DNA from: Arthrobacter pullicola
Lineage (GTDB): Bacteria; Actinomycetota; Actinomycetes; Actinomycetales; Micrococcaceae
Direction of reading: 5' to 3'
Length of the DNA: 64,000 nucleotides
Assembly: GCF_014836875.1 (NCBI RefSeq)
Contig: NZ_JACSQC010000005.1
Location: 274,385 to 338,384 of the forward strand
The notes under the pieces were generated by a model, which had not been told where the DNA came from, did no database searches, and saw only the letters and a list, made by a program, of their open reading frames with translations. A program made the translations under genes and the position numbers. Positions 42,360 through 50,922 of this stretch are shown piece by piece (position 1 is the stretch's first letter; each line of letters starts with the position of its first letter).

Positions 42360-43397
42360 CTAGGGAACCACGACGGCGCGGCCCACCAGCTGGTTGTTTT
42401 TCAGCTTTTCGTACGCCTCCGGTGCCTTCTCCAGGGAGAACACTTCCGTGTGCACGTTGATGCTTCCGTGCCGGGCCAGCTCCAGCACCTCGAAGAGTTC
42501 GGTTCGCGATCCCCAGTAGGGGGCACGGATGGTGGTTTCCCAGGACGACGTCGCGGCGAGCCCCACCGGGAGCGTTCCAGATCCAACTCCCACCAGCACC
42601 TGGTCGCCCTGGGACCGGACCATGGCCTGCCCCAGGTCCAGGGTGGACTGGACGGTCACGAAGTCGAAGACGGCATCAACGCCCAGTCCGTTGGTCAGGT
42701 CCTTGATCATGTCCACGGCACCGGCCTCGGAGGGGAAGGAATACTGGGCGCCGACGGAGGCCGCCAGGTCCAGTTTCGCCTTGTCCACGTCCAGCGCAAC
42801 CACGGTAGCGGCGGTAAGCGAGCGCAGAATCTGGATGGCCACGTGTCCCAGGCCTCCAACGCCGATCACAACGGCAGTCGACCCGGAATGCAGTTTCTCC
42901 AGGGATCCCTTGATCGCGTGGTACGGAGTCAGGCCGGCGTCGGTCAGCGATACGTTTTTCACCGGATCCAGGTCGCCGAGCGGCACCAGGTGACGGGCGC
43001 TGTCCACAACGAGGTATTCCGCCATGGCTCCCGGCGCACCAAGTCCGGGAGGAGCAATGCCGTACTCGCCGGCGTTGCGGCAGTAGTTTTCCCGTCCGGA
43101 CGAACACTCGTAGCAGAGGCCGCACCCCCAGGGCCCGTACACGGCCATGGATTGTCCCTCTTCGACGTGCTTAACTCCTGCGCCGATCTTGTCCACCACC
43201 CCGGCGGCTTCATGGCCAAGGGTCAGCGGCAGTCCGTACACGTACTGGTCCTTGGGCAGAGACATGATGAATTCGTCCGAATGGCATACGCCGGCGGCGG
43301 TGACTTTCAGCCGGACCTGCCCGGGTCCTGGCTCGGGAGTTTCGATCTCGACGATTTCCGGGGCGGCACCCAGGCTGCGGTACTGAAGAGCCTTCAT
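42360..43397 (-). CDS. Zinc-dependent alcohol dehydrogenase (AdhP type)
   Basis: A 345-residue medium-chain dehydrogenase. The catalytic zinc site is Cys38 (GVCHSDEF) with His62-Glu63 (LGHEAAG); the structural zinc is held by Cys92, Cys95, Cys98 and Cys106 (CGLCYECSSGRENYC). The Rossmann motif is VVIGVGGLGHVAIQILR. It would interconvert alcohols and aldehydes with NAD(P). ATG 43397 is backed by AGGAG 6 nt upstream. The natural substrate is unknown. Confidence 0.93.
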   Translation of the reverse strand: MKALQYRSLGAAPEIVEIETPEPGPGQVRLKVTAAGVCHSDEFIMSLPKDQYVYGLPLTLGHEAAGVVDKIGAGVKHVEEGQSMAVYGPWGCGLCYECSSGRENYCRNAGEYGIAPPGLGAPGAMAEYLVVDSARHLVPLGDLDPVKNVSLTDAGLTPYHAIKGSLEKLHSGSTAVVIGVGGLGHVAIQILRSLTAATVVALDVDKAKLDLAASVGAQYSFPSEAGAVDMIKDLTNGLGVDAVFDFVTVQSTLDLGQAMVRSQGDQVLVGVGSGTLPVGLAATSSWETTIRAPYWGSRTELFEVLELARHGSINVHTEVFSLEKAPEAYEKLKNNQLVGRAVVVP

Positions 43398-43494
43398 GGC
43401 ATGCTCCTGTCTCCGCACCGGCGGATCCCGCCAGCACGGGTGGATGGATTTGCCCCTTAAGCGTGGCACCGATCAGCCAATTACACAGCCCCAG

Positions 43495-43536
43495 CCGGCC
43501 GTCCAGCCCATGGAAAGCGGCGGGCTGGACAGCCGG
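43495..43536 (-). terminator. Terminator of the MFS carrier operon
   Basis: CCGGC plus GTCCAGCCC (43495-43509) pairs with GGGCTGGAC plus GCCGG (43522-43535), with one mismatch between the two stem parts. It lies 16 nt beyond the stop of the small-subunit gene on the minus strand. Confidence 0.65.
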
Positions 43537-43551
43537 ATGCGGATCTGCGGA

Positions 43552-43653
43552 TCAGCTGAATAGTGCGGCGGCTTTGGTCAGCGTCTGGAAAACGCCGTAG
43601 GCCAGTGGGATACCCACCAGCAGCCAGCTGAAAACGAGTTTCGTGTTGCTCAT
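43552..43653 (-). CDS. MFS transporter small subunit
   Basis: A 33-residue protein, MSNTKLVFSWLLVGIPLAYG followed by VFQTLTKAAALFS, that is one membrane helix with a short polar start. Its ATG overlaps the TGA of the large MFS gene (ATGA) and AAGGAGG lies 6 nt before it, so it is surely translated. Single-helix proteins of this kind accompany OxlT-type MFS carriers in some bacteria and are annotated as small subunits; the exact role is unproven. It is too short for routine gene finding. Confidence 0.8.
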   Translation of the reverse strand: MSNTKLVFSWLLVGIPLAYGVFQTLTKAAALFS

Positions 43654-45086
43654 CGGTTTCCTCCTTCGAGATTGAGATCAAGGCTGGCGGATTCACTGCC
43701 GGCCGGGGAGCTCTCTGCACGCGCCGGGGTCTTGGCGGGTTCGTGGAACCTATCGGAGACCGGTTGGACCAGCAGGTTGGCGATGAACCCGATGATCAGG
43801 AGTCCCACCATGGTCAGCAGCGCGGGCTGGTACGCCTGCGCCGTCAGCTCCCCGGGGGTGCCCTGCGCATCCAGGAACGAGTTCACGATCAGCGGCCCGG
43901 CAATGCCGGCCGCGGACCAGGCAGTGAGCAGCCGGCCATGGATGGCACCGACCTGGAAGGTTCCGAAGAGGTCCCGGAGGTAGGCCGGCACCGTGGCAAA
44001 CCCGCCGCCGTAAAAGGACAGGATCACAAACGCCAGCAGCACATAGAGGATGGTCGAGGACGAGCCGAACATGGCCAGCAGGACGTAGCAGACCGCACCG
44101 ACGCCGAGGTAGACCATGTAGATCCGCTTCCGGCCGATCACGTCGGAGGTGGCGGACCAGGCGAACCGCCCGCCCATGTTGCCGATCGAGAGCAGTCCCA
44201 CGAAACCACCGGCGACGGCGGCAGTTACCAAGGAGGCGCCGTCGGGCTGGCGGAAGAAGTCCTGAATCATGGGCGCAGCCTGTTCCAGGATGCCGATTCC
44301 GGCGGTGACGTTGCAGAACAGCACGATCCAAACCAGCCAGAACTGGCGGGTCTTGATGGCATTCGCGGCCGAGACGTGGGCGGTGGTGACGAGGGGTTTG
44401 CTGGCCACGCTTGCGGGGTCGAATCCGTCCGGTTTCCATCCGTCGGCCGGCACGCGGATGGTCCATGCCCCGTAGAGCATATACAGCAGGTAGACGACTC
44501 CAAAGGTGATGAAGAGCTTACCGACGGCATCGCCGCTGGCTACCCAGCCCTCGGTGCCGGAGTCCGGGTCGTAGAAGGCCAGCAGGGCGGAGGAGAGCGG
44601 GCTGGCGATCAGTGCGCCGCCGCCGAATCCCATGATGGCCATGCCGGTGGCCAGGCCCGGCCGGTCCGGGAACCATTTGATCAGGGTGGAAACCGGCGAA
44701 ATGTAACCGATACCCAGTCCGATGCCGCCCAGGAAGCCGTAGCCGACGTAGACCAGCCAGAGCTGCCCGGTGAAGATGCCGAGGGCGCCGACCATAAAGC
44801 CGCCGGACCAGAAGACTGCCGAGACGAACATCGCCTTGCGCGGCCCGTTGCGGTCCACCCAGGTCCCCATCACCGCAGCTGAGAGCCCCAGCATCACGAT
44901 CGCGACGGAGAAGATCACGCCGATCTGGGTCAGGCTGGCATCGAAATACTCAACCAGCGCGGTCTTGTAGACGCTGGTCGCGTATGCCTGGCCAATACAG
45001 AGGTGGACGGCAAGTGCCGCTGGAGGGATGAGCCACCGGTTGAATCCCGGCGGGGCAATGGTGCGTTCACGGTCCAGCCAGCTCAT
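43650..45086 (-). CDS. OxlT-type MFS carrier (oxalate/formate antiporter family)
   Basis: A 478-residue major-facilitator protein with 12 helices. Distinctive stretches are GFNRWLIPPAALAVHLCIGQAYATSVY, GLSAAVMGTWVDRNGPRKAMF, GGIGLGIGYISPVSTLIKWFPDRPGLATGMAIMGFGGGALI and FYGGGFATVPAYLRDLFGTFQVGAIHGRLLTAWSAAG, which are the oxalate:formate antiporter family signatures. The true substrate is unknown; many such homologues carry other carboxylates. GGAG lies 5 nt upstream of ATG 45086. It is coupled to the 33-residue partner gene by an ATGA overlap. Confidence 0.9.
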   Translation of the reverse strand: MSWLDRERTIAPPGFNRWLIPPAALAVHLCIGQAYATSVYKTALVEYFDASLTQIGVIFSVAIVMLGLSAAVMGTWVDRNGPRKAMFVSAVFWSGGFMVGALGIFTGQLWLVYVGYGFLGGIGLGIGYISPVSTLIKWFPDRPGLATGMAIMGFGGGALIASPLSSALLAFYDPDSGTEGWVASGDAVGKLFITFGVVYLLYMLYGAWTIRVPADGWKPDGFDPASVASKPLVTTAHVSAANAIKTRQFWLVWIVLFCNVTAGIGILEQAAPMIQDFFRQPDGASLVTAAVAGGFVGLLSIGNMGGRFAWSATSDVIGRKRIYMVYLGVGAVCYVLLAMFGSSSTILYVLLAFVILSFYGGGFATVPAYLRDLFGTFQVGAIHGRLLTAWSAAGIAGPLIVNSFLDAQGTPGELTAQAYQPALLTMVGLLIIGFIANLLVQPVSDRFHEPAKTPARAESSPAGSESASLDLNLEGGNR

Positions 45087-45456
45087 CCGAACTCCAATGT
45101 TCTTCTGCGGTCTTTGGTTGCCGGCGCCGCCAAGGCGGCGCCGGCATGCGCCCCAGCATCGTCCATTTCTGAGCACCGCGCTGCCCGACACGCCGTCCGG
45201 ACCTGAGCGCACAGTGCAGGACCTGCCGCAACCTACCGGCGGGTAACTAGTTTTCCAAAACCCTTGCTTTGTTACCGATCAGTAAGTTAGATGTAACCGA
45301 CATCACATTCCTACCGGCCGGTAACCCTCGATTGTGACACCGCGTGACAGGGACAAACCGGTCCGGGCACCACCCTTATGCGGGGCTTACAGGCGCTATA
45401 CCCGCAGTCCGCGCGGTCGAGGAAGACCGCTGTTTGAACCAGAAAAGGGATATTCA
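45087..45456. other. 370-bp divergent gap
   Basis: It separates the OxlT-type carrier gene and the heptad-repeat protein gene. It holds three palindromes (separate entry) and a promoter candidate for the plus strand, TTGCTT (45264-45269) and, 17 nt on, TTAGAT (45287-45292), which straddles the middle palindrome. The ribosome site AAGGGA precedes ATG 45457. No gene is evident. Confidence 0.5.
45233..45324. promoter_or_regulatory. Array of three palindromic operators, 39-bp period
   Basis: CTACCGGCGGGTAA (45233-45246), TTACCGATCAGTAA (45272-45285) and CTACCGGCCGGTAA (45311-45324) fit the consensus YTACCGRYSRGTAA. Starts are exactly 39 bp apart. They resemble TetR-family operators. No TetR gene is adjacent. 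Outside the 14-mers the three 39-bp units are not alike, so this is not a simple tandem duplication. Confidence 0.65.
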
Positions 45457-46965
45457 ATGACGAGTTCCACCTCTGGCCGGCCCACTAACCGGCCGCACCT
45501 CATTCTGACCGGCCTTCTGGCCCTGTTCCTGGTCCTGCTGCTGGCCTTCTTTGTGCTCTTTACGAGTCAGGTCGCCACCGGTGCAACACAGCTTTCCGAC
45601 GGCGCCAAACGCGCTTCCATCGGCGCCTCCGACCTAAACGACGGCGCCGCGAAAGCAAAGGAGGGGGCGGATAAGGTCGCTGCCGGCAGTGCGAAGGTCT
45701 ACGACGGCGCCCAGACCCTGGCCCAGGGCATTGGCACGGCCAAGACCGGAGCGGGTTCCCTCAACGAGGGAGCCGTGACGCTGAACGACGGCGCCGCAGC
45801 AGCATCCGCCGGTGCCAGCAAGCTCGCCAGCGGCGCGACGAATGCCTATACCGGGGCATCAACCCTGGCCAGCGGCGCCTATGCCGCTTCGGAGGGGGCC
45901 AACAAGCTGGCCACCGGTGCAACGGCTGCCCGCGAGGGCTCGGCTTCGCTGTCCGCCGGGGCGTCGGAGCTCCACACGAAGATGGAGCCGCTTGTTGGCG
46001 GATCTAAGGACCTGGCTGCAGGGGCCGAAGCTGCTGTGGCCGGGATCGGGCAGCTTGCGCCCGGCGCTGCTCAGGTGTCGGGTGGCCTTGAAGGCATGTG
46101 GGGCTTCATCAACACGCCGCAGCCGGGTCAAACCGAAAGCGTCGCGGCCCAAATCATGGCTGACATGAATCCTGATGGAACCTTGAAGGGCGCGAACAGG
46201 CTCCGGGCTGCTGGTGAGGCCATGGGTCCCTTGGGGAATGATCTGGTGCTCGCCGCTAATAAGCTGCAGGGCATGGCTACGCTGATCATGGGCATTAACC
46301 AAGGATTGAATGAAAAGGGTCTGCTGGCCGGTTCCCAGGCCGTGGCCGGCGGCCTTGCCCAGCTGAATACCAAAGCCCCCGCCCTCGCAGAAGGAGCGCA
46401 ATCCGCAGCCAACGGCGTCGAGCAGCTTTACGCGGGTGCCGGGCAGCTGTCCGCCGGAGCGCAGAGCCTCAACCAGGGGCTGGCCACCCTTGAGGACGGC
46501 GCCTACACGCTCGCCGAAGGCAATGCCAAGCTCGCCAACGGTGCGGGAACCCTTTCCAGCGGCCTCGGCACCCTCGAAGCCGGTGCTTACTCGCTGGCCG
46601 ACGGCAACACCAGACTTGCCGACGGCACCGGCCGTCTGCTCTCCGGCTCGGATTCGCTGACCGAAGGCATGGGCAAGCTCGACGCCGGTGCGCAGACCCT
46701 CAGCGAAGGCACCACCACGCTGAAGACCGGCGCCTCCGACCTGGCCGACGGCAACGCCAAGCTCGCTGACGGCACCGCCACCCTGGCCGGCGGCAACGGC
46801 GAAATCTCCACCGGTGCCGACACCATGATGGAACGCACCTCCGCCATGACTCCGGGACAGCTTTTGACGTCCCCGGCGATCCTGGCGGTCCTTATTCCGG
46901 TGGCTCTGCTGCTGATCCCGCTGGCCCTGCTGATCTCGGCCCGCAGCCGCCGCTCACAGCACTAG
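45457..46965 (+). CDS. Heptad-repeat membrane protein related to YhgE/Pip
   Basis: A 502-residue protein with one membrane helix at each end (about 14-37 and 471-495). Between them lie two blocks with glycine at every seventh residue: 49 to 210 (24 positions, only Lys175 departs) and 313 to 453 (21 positions, no exception), typified by GAxTLxxGAxxL and LADGNAKLADG. A non-repetitive stretch (211-312) separates them and shifts the phase. The repeats match the central part of YhgE/Pip proteins, but the usual multi-helix ABC-2-like end is missing. It probably forms a long extracytoplasmic rod spanning the envelope. AAGGGA is 6 nt before ATG 45457. Confidence 0.8.
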   Translation: MTSSTSGRPTNRPHLILTGLLALFLVLLLAFFVLFTSQVATGATQLSDGAKRASIGASDLNDGAAKAKEGADKVAAGSAKVYDGAQTLAQGIGTAKTGAGSLNEGAVTLNDGAAAASAGASKLASGATNAYTGASTLASGAYAASEGANKLATGATAAREGSASLSAGASELHTKMEPLVGGSKDLAAGAEAAVAGIGQLAPGAAQVSGGLEGMWGFINTPQPGQTESVAAQIMADMNPDGTLKGANRLRAAGEAMGPLGNDLVLAANKLQGMATLIMGINQGLNEKGLLAGSQAVAGGLAQLNTKAPALAEGAQSAANGVEQLYAGAGQLSAGAQSLNQGLATLEDGAYTLAEGNAKLANGAGTLSSGLGTLEAGAYSLADGNTRLADGTGRLLSGSDSLTEGMGKLDAGAQTLSEGTTTLKTGASDLADGNAKLADGTATLAGGNGEISTGADTMMERTSAMTPGQLLTSPAILAVLIPVALLLIPLALLISARSRRSQH

Positions 46966-46997
46966 GAGCGGCGCAGGGAAGCGCACCACCGATGGCG

Positions 46998-47043
46998 AAA
47001 GGCCGGATGCCACACACCCAGGGGGGGGCGGCATCCGGCCTTT
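46998..47043 (+). terminator. Terminator after the heptad-repeat gene
   Basis: AAAGGCCGGATGCC (46998-47011) pairs over 14 bp with GGCATCCGGCCTTT (47030-47043), then TTTCTT. The loop contains a run of eight G. Confidence 0.85.
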
Positions 47044-47081
47044 CTTCCGTCCGCAGCTACTCCGGACGTAGAGTTCACGGC

Positions 47082-47738
47082 ATGCATGACCATCCCACGG
47101 AACCTCCCCCACCGGACCAATTCTGGGACGGTTTCTACCGTGAACGCGACCAGGTCTGGAGCGGCAGCCCCAATGCCCTGCTGGTCCGCGAAGTCACCGG
47201 CCTCGCACCTGGGACCGCCCTTGACCTCGGCTGCGGCGAAGGAGCCGACGCCGTCTGGCTGGCCCGGCACGGATGGCAGGTCACCGGCATCGACATTTCC
47301 GCTGTCGCGCTGGAACGTGCGGCTGCCCACGCCGTGGATGCCGGCGTCGAGCACCTGGTGACCTGGGTGCAGGCAGACCTTGCCGCATGGGCGGCCACGG
47401 ATCCCGGCTCCGACCCGGGATATGACCTGGTCTGCGCCCAGTTCCTGCACTCACCCACCGAGCTTCCCCGGGATCGCATCCTGCACCGGGCGATGGCTGC
47501 CGTGGCCCCGCGCGGGCGGCTGCTCGTCGTCGGGCACCAGGATTTTCCGCCCTGGTCCAGCCACCCGGCGCCGGAGCCGCCGCTGCCCACCGCCGTCGAG
47601 CTGGCAGCGGCCCTGCAGCTCGAGGCACATGGCTGGATGCTGGAAACAGCCGAACCGGTGCCGCGCACCGTCGAAGGGCCGCAGGGACAGCTGGTGGTGC
47701 TCAACGACAACGTGCTGCGGGCACGCCGCGGGGTGTAA
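47082..47738 (+). CDS. Class I SAM-dependent methyltransferase
   Basis: A 218-residue methyltransferase. Motif I is ALDLGCGEGADAVWLARHGWQVTGIDIS, the SAM-binding acidic loop follows (VQADLAAW), and YDLVCAQFLHSP is motif II/III. It begins QFWDGFYRERDQVWSGSPNALLVREV, a pattern seen in tellurite-resistance-like/thiopurine-like enzymes. The methyl acceptor is unknown. The ATG at 47082 has no strong ribosome site. The gene is convergent with the dihydrofolate reductase-like gene. Confidence 0.88.
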   Translation: MHDHPTEPPPPDQFWDGFYRERDQVWSGSPNALLVREVTGLAPGTALDLGCGEGADAVWLARHGWQVTGIDISAVALERAAAHAVDAGVEHLVTWVQADLAAWAATDPGSDPGYDLVCAQFLHSPTELPRDRILHRAMAAVAPRGRLLVVGHQDFPPWSSHPAPEPPLPTAVELAAALQLEAHGWMLETAEPVPRTVEGPQGQLVVLNDNVLRARRGV

Positions 47739-47762
47739 GGAACTCTGCCGTGCTGCCGGCCG

Positions 47763-48365
47763 CTACAGCTCGGCGACGGTGAAGGGCCGCGGCAGCAGGG
47801 AGAGTGACACAGCCCCGGATTTGGTCACGTGCGAACCAGTCACCATGAACGACGACGGCACCGCACCTTCCTCGAAGAGCCGCTTTCCAGCCCCGACGAC
47901 GATGGGGAAGATCAGGAGCCGGTACTCGTCCACCAGGCCGGCGTCGTGCAGGGCCCGGGCCAGCTGGTGGCTGCCATGCAGCTGAAGTTCGCCCTGGGTG
48001 CGTTCCTTGAGCTGTTCAATGGCTGTCAGCACATCGCCCGAAATGAGCGTGGTGTTCTGCCACGTGGGGTCGGTCAGCGTGTTGGATACCAGGTACTTGG
48101 GCAGATGGTTCAGTGACCGGGCAACATCGTCCGAGCTATCCGGAACCGGTTCCCAGTACGGCTGCATCATCTGGTAGGTCGAACGGCCCATAAGCAGTGC
48201 ATCGGCCTGCCGGAACCAGCCAGCAACAACCTCTTCCATACCCTCATCAGCCAGAGACACCAGCCAGCCGCCGCGGCTGAACCCGTTGGATGGGTCCTCA
48301 TCCGCGCCGCCAGGCCCCTGCATCACGCCGTCCAGGCTGAGGAATGTGTTGACGGTCAGCCGCAT
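47763..48365 (-). CDS. Dihydrofolate reductase family protein
   Basis: A 200-residue protein with the RibD C-terminal/DHFR fold. MRLTVNTFLSLDGVMQGPGGADED is the typical start, followed by ADALLMGRSTYQMMQPYW, PKYLVSNTL and LQLHGSHQLARALHDAGLVDEYRLLIFPIVVGAGKRLFE. Proteins of this sort are common in actinobacteria and reduce unknown substrates; it is not FolA itself. The gene is complete and alone. Confidence 0.9.
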   Translation of the reverse strand: MRLTVNTFLSLDGVMQGPGGADEDPSNGFSRGGWLVSLADEGMEEVVAGWFRQADALLMGRSTYQMMQPYWEPVPDSSDDVARSLNHLPKYLVSNTLTDPTWQNTTLISGDVLTAIEQLKERTQGELQLHGSHQLARALHDAGLVDEYRLLIFPIVVGAGKRLFEEGAVPSSFMVTGSHVTKSGAVSLSLLPRPFTVAEL

Positions 48366-48473
48366 AGCGGACCTCCGCAGTCTCGCCGGTCTGGTGCCAC
48401 GTTCCGCGGCGTTTAACCAGACTGGTTCAGTGCCGCGGACCCGTCAAGGGTGGGTGCCCGCCGTTGGTGCGGC

Positions 48474-49097
48474 CTACGCCGCCCAGGCGTGCGGAGCCGG
48501 CCGGCGCGCACCGGGCAGGGCAACGTTTTCGCGCCAATCAGCGATCCAGTCCGGGAGGACCAGGTCCTCGGGCGGACGCCGCCCCGCTGCCTCGAAGATT
48601 TCCTCGTTCGTGACCGGGGCCTGCTTGGACACCATCCGGGTGGCGAGGAAGGCGCTGGCGTAGATCTCGCCGTCCGCCACCATCCGCTGCTCAAAATAAA
48701 TGGCCCGCTCATCGAAGCCGATGATCCGCGTCTCGATGGTGTAGCGCTGCCAGGGCGCGAGCGACTTGCGGAAGCTGATGGTCTCGTTGCTGACCACCGG
48801 CCCCCACCCGTTCCGCCGCATCTTCGCCCAGAAGCCGCTGCGGATCATCAGGTCGAACCGGCCCAGGTCCATCAGCGAGAGGTACATGCCGTTATTGACG
48901 TGGTTGGCGATATCAAGGTCGGTCGGCAGGACACGCATCGGCAGGGAGGACGTGTCGAAGATGTCGAGTTTTGACCTGCGCCGGCGGGCCGTCAGCAGGA
49001 GCAGCAGGGTGCGGAAGATCAGGTGCATGCCGCCCATATTACCCACGGGTAACTTTTTTGTCCGGAAACTGCTCTCCGGTTTTTCGGCATCGGTCAT
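48474..49097 (-). CDS. Thioesterase-like (hotdog fold) protein
   Basis: A 207-residue protein with a hotdog-type domain: LPTDLDIANHVNNGMYLSLMDLGRFDLMIRSGF resembles the 4-hydroxybenzoyl-CoA thioesterase-like 'D...HVNN..YL...D' motif with the catalytic Asp/Asn region. FRKSLAPWQRYTIETRIIGFDERAIYFEQRMV is the central strand set. It resembles the THEM6-like group, whose substrates are unknown. A hydrophobic patch (GGMHLIFRTLLLLLTARRRR) near the N-terminus may bind membranes. Alternative starts exist at 49037 and 49028. Confidence 0.82.
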   Translation of the reverse strand: MTDAEKPESSFRTKKLPVGNMGGMHLIFRTLLLLLTARRRRSKLDIFDTSSLPMRVLPTDLDIANHVNNGMYLSLMDLGRFDLMIRSGFWAKMRRNGWGPVVSNETISFRKSLAPWQRYTIETRIIGFDERAIYFEQRMVADGEIYASAFLATRMVSKQAPVTNEEIFEAAGRRPPEDLVLPDWIADWRENVALPGARRPAPHAWAA

Positions 49098-49155
49098 GTT
49101 TATTCCGGCCAGCTACCCGTTACACGGATGACCGGACGGTGCTAGGACGGTCGCC

Positions 49156-49368
49156 ATGAGTGATCAATTGAGGGTCGGTGACCGGGTGCGGTGGAACTCC
49201 CGTACAGGTGCTGTCACGGGGGAAATTACTGAGGTCCATACCTCCGATTTCGAGTTCATGGGCAGGCGACGGCTGTGCTCCGAGACTGAGCCGCAGTACA
49301 AGGTCCGCAGTGATGCGACTCAGCTGCACGCGGTACACCGGGCCGAAGCACTGCGCCGGGTCTCCTAG
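49156..49368 (+). CDS. DUF2945 (HVA1/TUDOR-like) domain protein
   Basis: A 70-residue protein: MSDQLRVGDRVRWNSRTGAV, then TGEITEVHTSDFEF and PQYKVRSDATQLHAVHRAEALRRV. This is the pattern of DUF2945, also called the hypervirulence-associated TUDOR domain, a small strand-rich fold with 'W.....G...G.I......' and 'Y.V.S......HK..AL'. Its function is unknown. The gene lies alone between the thioesterase-like gene and the APC permease. Confidence 0.85.
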   Translation: MSDQLRVGDRVRWNSRTGAVTGEITEVHTSDFEFMGRRRLCSETEPQYKVRSDATQLHAVHRAEALRRVS

Positions 49369-49394
49369 TCCTTCTGGACAGCCTTAAGAAGCGG

Positions 49395-49424
49395 CGGCGG
49401 CTTCCCGCACTGGGGAAACCGCCG
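49395..49424. terminator. Bidirectional terminator
   Basis: CGGCGG and TTCCC pair with GGGAA and CCGCCG across a 6-nt loop, with single-base bulges between the stem parts. It lies between the stops of the DUF2945 gene and the APC permease gene. Confidence 0.55.
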
Positions 49425-49482
49425 TCGTTGATCCACTGCCCGGCAGCGCCGGAGCTGGGAGCCCGGAGCTAAGAACTGGGAG

Positions 49483-50922
49483 CTAGGCCCGCACCTTGAC
49501 CCGCAGTTTGGCGAGGAGGTGCTCCTCGGCGTCGGGCCCTGCCTTAATTCCGCCGGGAACCCGGAAGAAGTAGATCAGGCCGATCACCCACCAGGCACCG
49601 AACAGCAGCCAGGGCTCAACGCCCAGGGCGGCCGGCATGCCCGGCATGTAGAGGCTGAACAGCGCGGCACCGAAGATCGTTGCCGCGATGCCGATGGCGA
49701 TGCCACCCTTGCCCTTGCCGCCTACGCGCAGGGGGCGGTCCATCTCCGGTTCCCGGCGGCGCAGGATCAGGAAGGAAATGGCTACCAGCGTGTACGCGAG
49801 CACGATGCTCGGTGCGCCGGAGTCGACCAGCCAGCCGAGCATTTCCGCTCCGCCGAACGGGGCCAGGAAGCTCAGCGCGCCGATGAACAGGAGCGAGTTG
49901 TGCGGTGTGCCGTACTTCGGGTGCAGCCGGCCAAACCAGGCCGGCAGCATGCCGGAACGCGCCAGCGAATACATGAGGCGTGAGGCTCCCATAAGCAGCG
50001 AGTTCCAGGATGTCAGGATGCCCGCAATGCCGCCGGCAATGAGAATTTTGGCCATAACGTCCGAATTGAACATGGCGCCCACGGCGTCCGCAGTGGCGAT
50101 GTCGGTGCCGGCGAGGTCTGCTGCCGGCATGGCCGAGGAGGTGGTCAGCACCACCATGATGTACCAGATGGTTGCCATGACCACGGCAACCACAACCAGC
50201 TTGCCGATCTGCTTCGCCGGGATGTTCACTTCCTCGGCGGACTGCGGAATGACGTCAAAGCCGATGAAGAGGAACGGCACCACAACCAGTACTGCGAAGA
50301 AGCCGTTCATTCCGCCGTGGAACCACGGCTCCATGTTTGAGGTGCTGCCGCCGGTGAACGCTCCGGCGATCATCACCAGCCCGATCGCCAGCAGGAAGAT
50401 CACCACGAAGGTCTGCACAACGCCGGCTTCCTTGACGCCGCGGATGTTAATCGCGGTGATTACCACGGCGGCGACGGCTCCGACGAGGGCCCACGTGAGG
50501 TGGACTTCGAAGCCGGCAACGGTCCAGAGCGGTATGTGGCTCAGGTCGGGGAAGATGTACTGCACGGTTTTGGGCAACGCAACGGCTTCGAACGCCACGA
50601 TGGTCACGTAGCCGCCGATGATTGCCCACGAGCCGATGAAGGAGGGACGCGGCCCCATGGCCCGCATGATGTAGTTGTGCTCGCCGCCGGCCTTGGGCAT
50701 GGCGGCACACAGTTCGGCGTAGGTCAGTCCGACGATTGCCATGATGACGCCGCCGGTAACGATGGCAAGCACTGCCCCCATGGTGCCGGCTGAGGACAGC
50801 CAGTCGCCGGTGAGCACAACCCAGCCAAAGCCGATCATGGCGCCGAACCCGAGGGCCAGGACGTCGATGCGTCCGAGGACTTTTTTGAGCGAGGGTTCGG
50901 TTTCTGCCTGAACTGTGGACAC
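49483..50922 (-). CDS. APC family amino acid/amine permease
   Basis: A 479-residue transporter with 12 helices. ALGFGAMIGFGWVVLTGDWLSSAG carries the unwound helix-1 GA-G region that binds the amino or carboxyl group, and GLTYAELCAAMPKAGGEHNYIMRAMGP is the next signature. The relatives carry amino acids, amines or amides; the substrate cannot be told. GTG at 50922 is chosen because AAAGGGGG lies 7 nt upstream; the open frame extends 30 residues further without support. A long structured leader precedes the gene. Confidence 0.9.
   Translation of the reverse strand: MSTVQAETEPSLKKVLGRIDVLALGFGAMIGFGWVVLTGDWLSSAGTMGAVLAIVTGGVIMAIVGLTYAELCAAMPKAGGEHNYIMRAMGPRPSFIGSWAIIGGYVTIVAFEAVALPKTVQYIFPDLSHIPLWTVAGFEVHLTWALVGAVAAVVITAINIRGVKEAGVVQTFVVIFLLAIGLVMIAGAFTGGSTSNMEPWFHGGMNGFFAVLVVVPFLFIGFDVIPQSAEEVNIPAKQIGKLVVVAVVMATIWYIMVVLTTSSAMPAADLAGTDIATADAVGAMFNSDVMAKILIAGGIAGILTSWNSLLMGASRLMYSLARSGMLPAWFGRLHPKYGTPHNSLLFIGALSFLAPFGGAEMLGWLVDSGAPSIVLAYTLVAISFLILRRREPEMDRPLRVGGKGKGGIAIGIAATIFGAALFSLYMPGMPAALGVEPWLLFGAWWVIGLIYFFRVPGGIKAGPDAEEHLLAKLRVKVRA

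Noticed and set aside
45601..46850. Periodic DNA that could be taken for a CRISPR array
   Set aside because: The period is 21 nt and encodes a glycine heptad in one continuous frame; there are no identical repeats with unique spacers.
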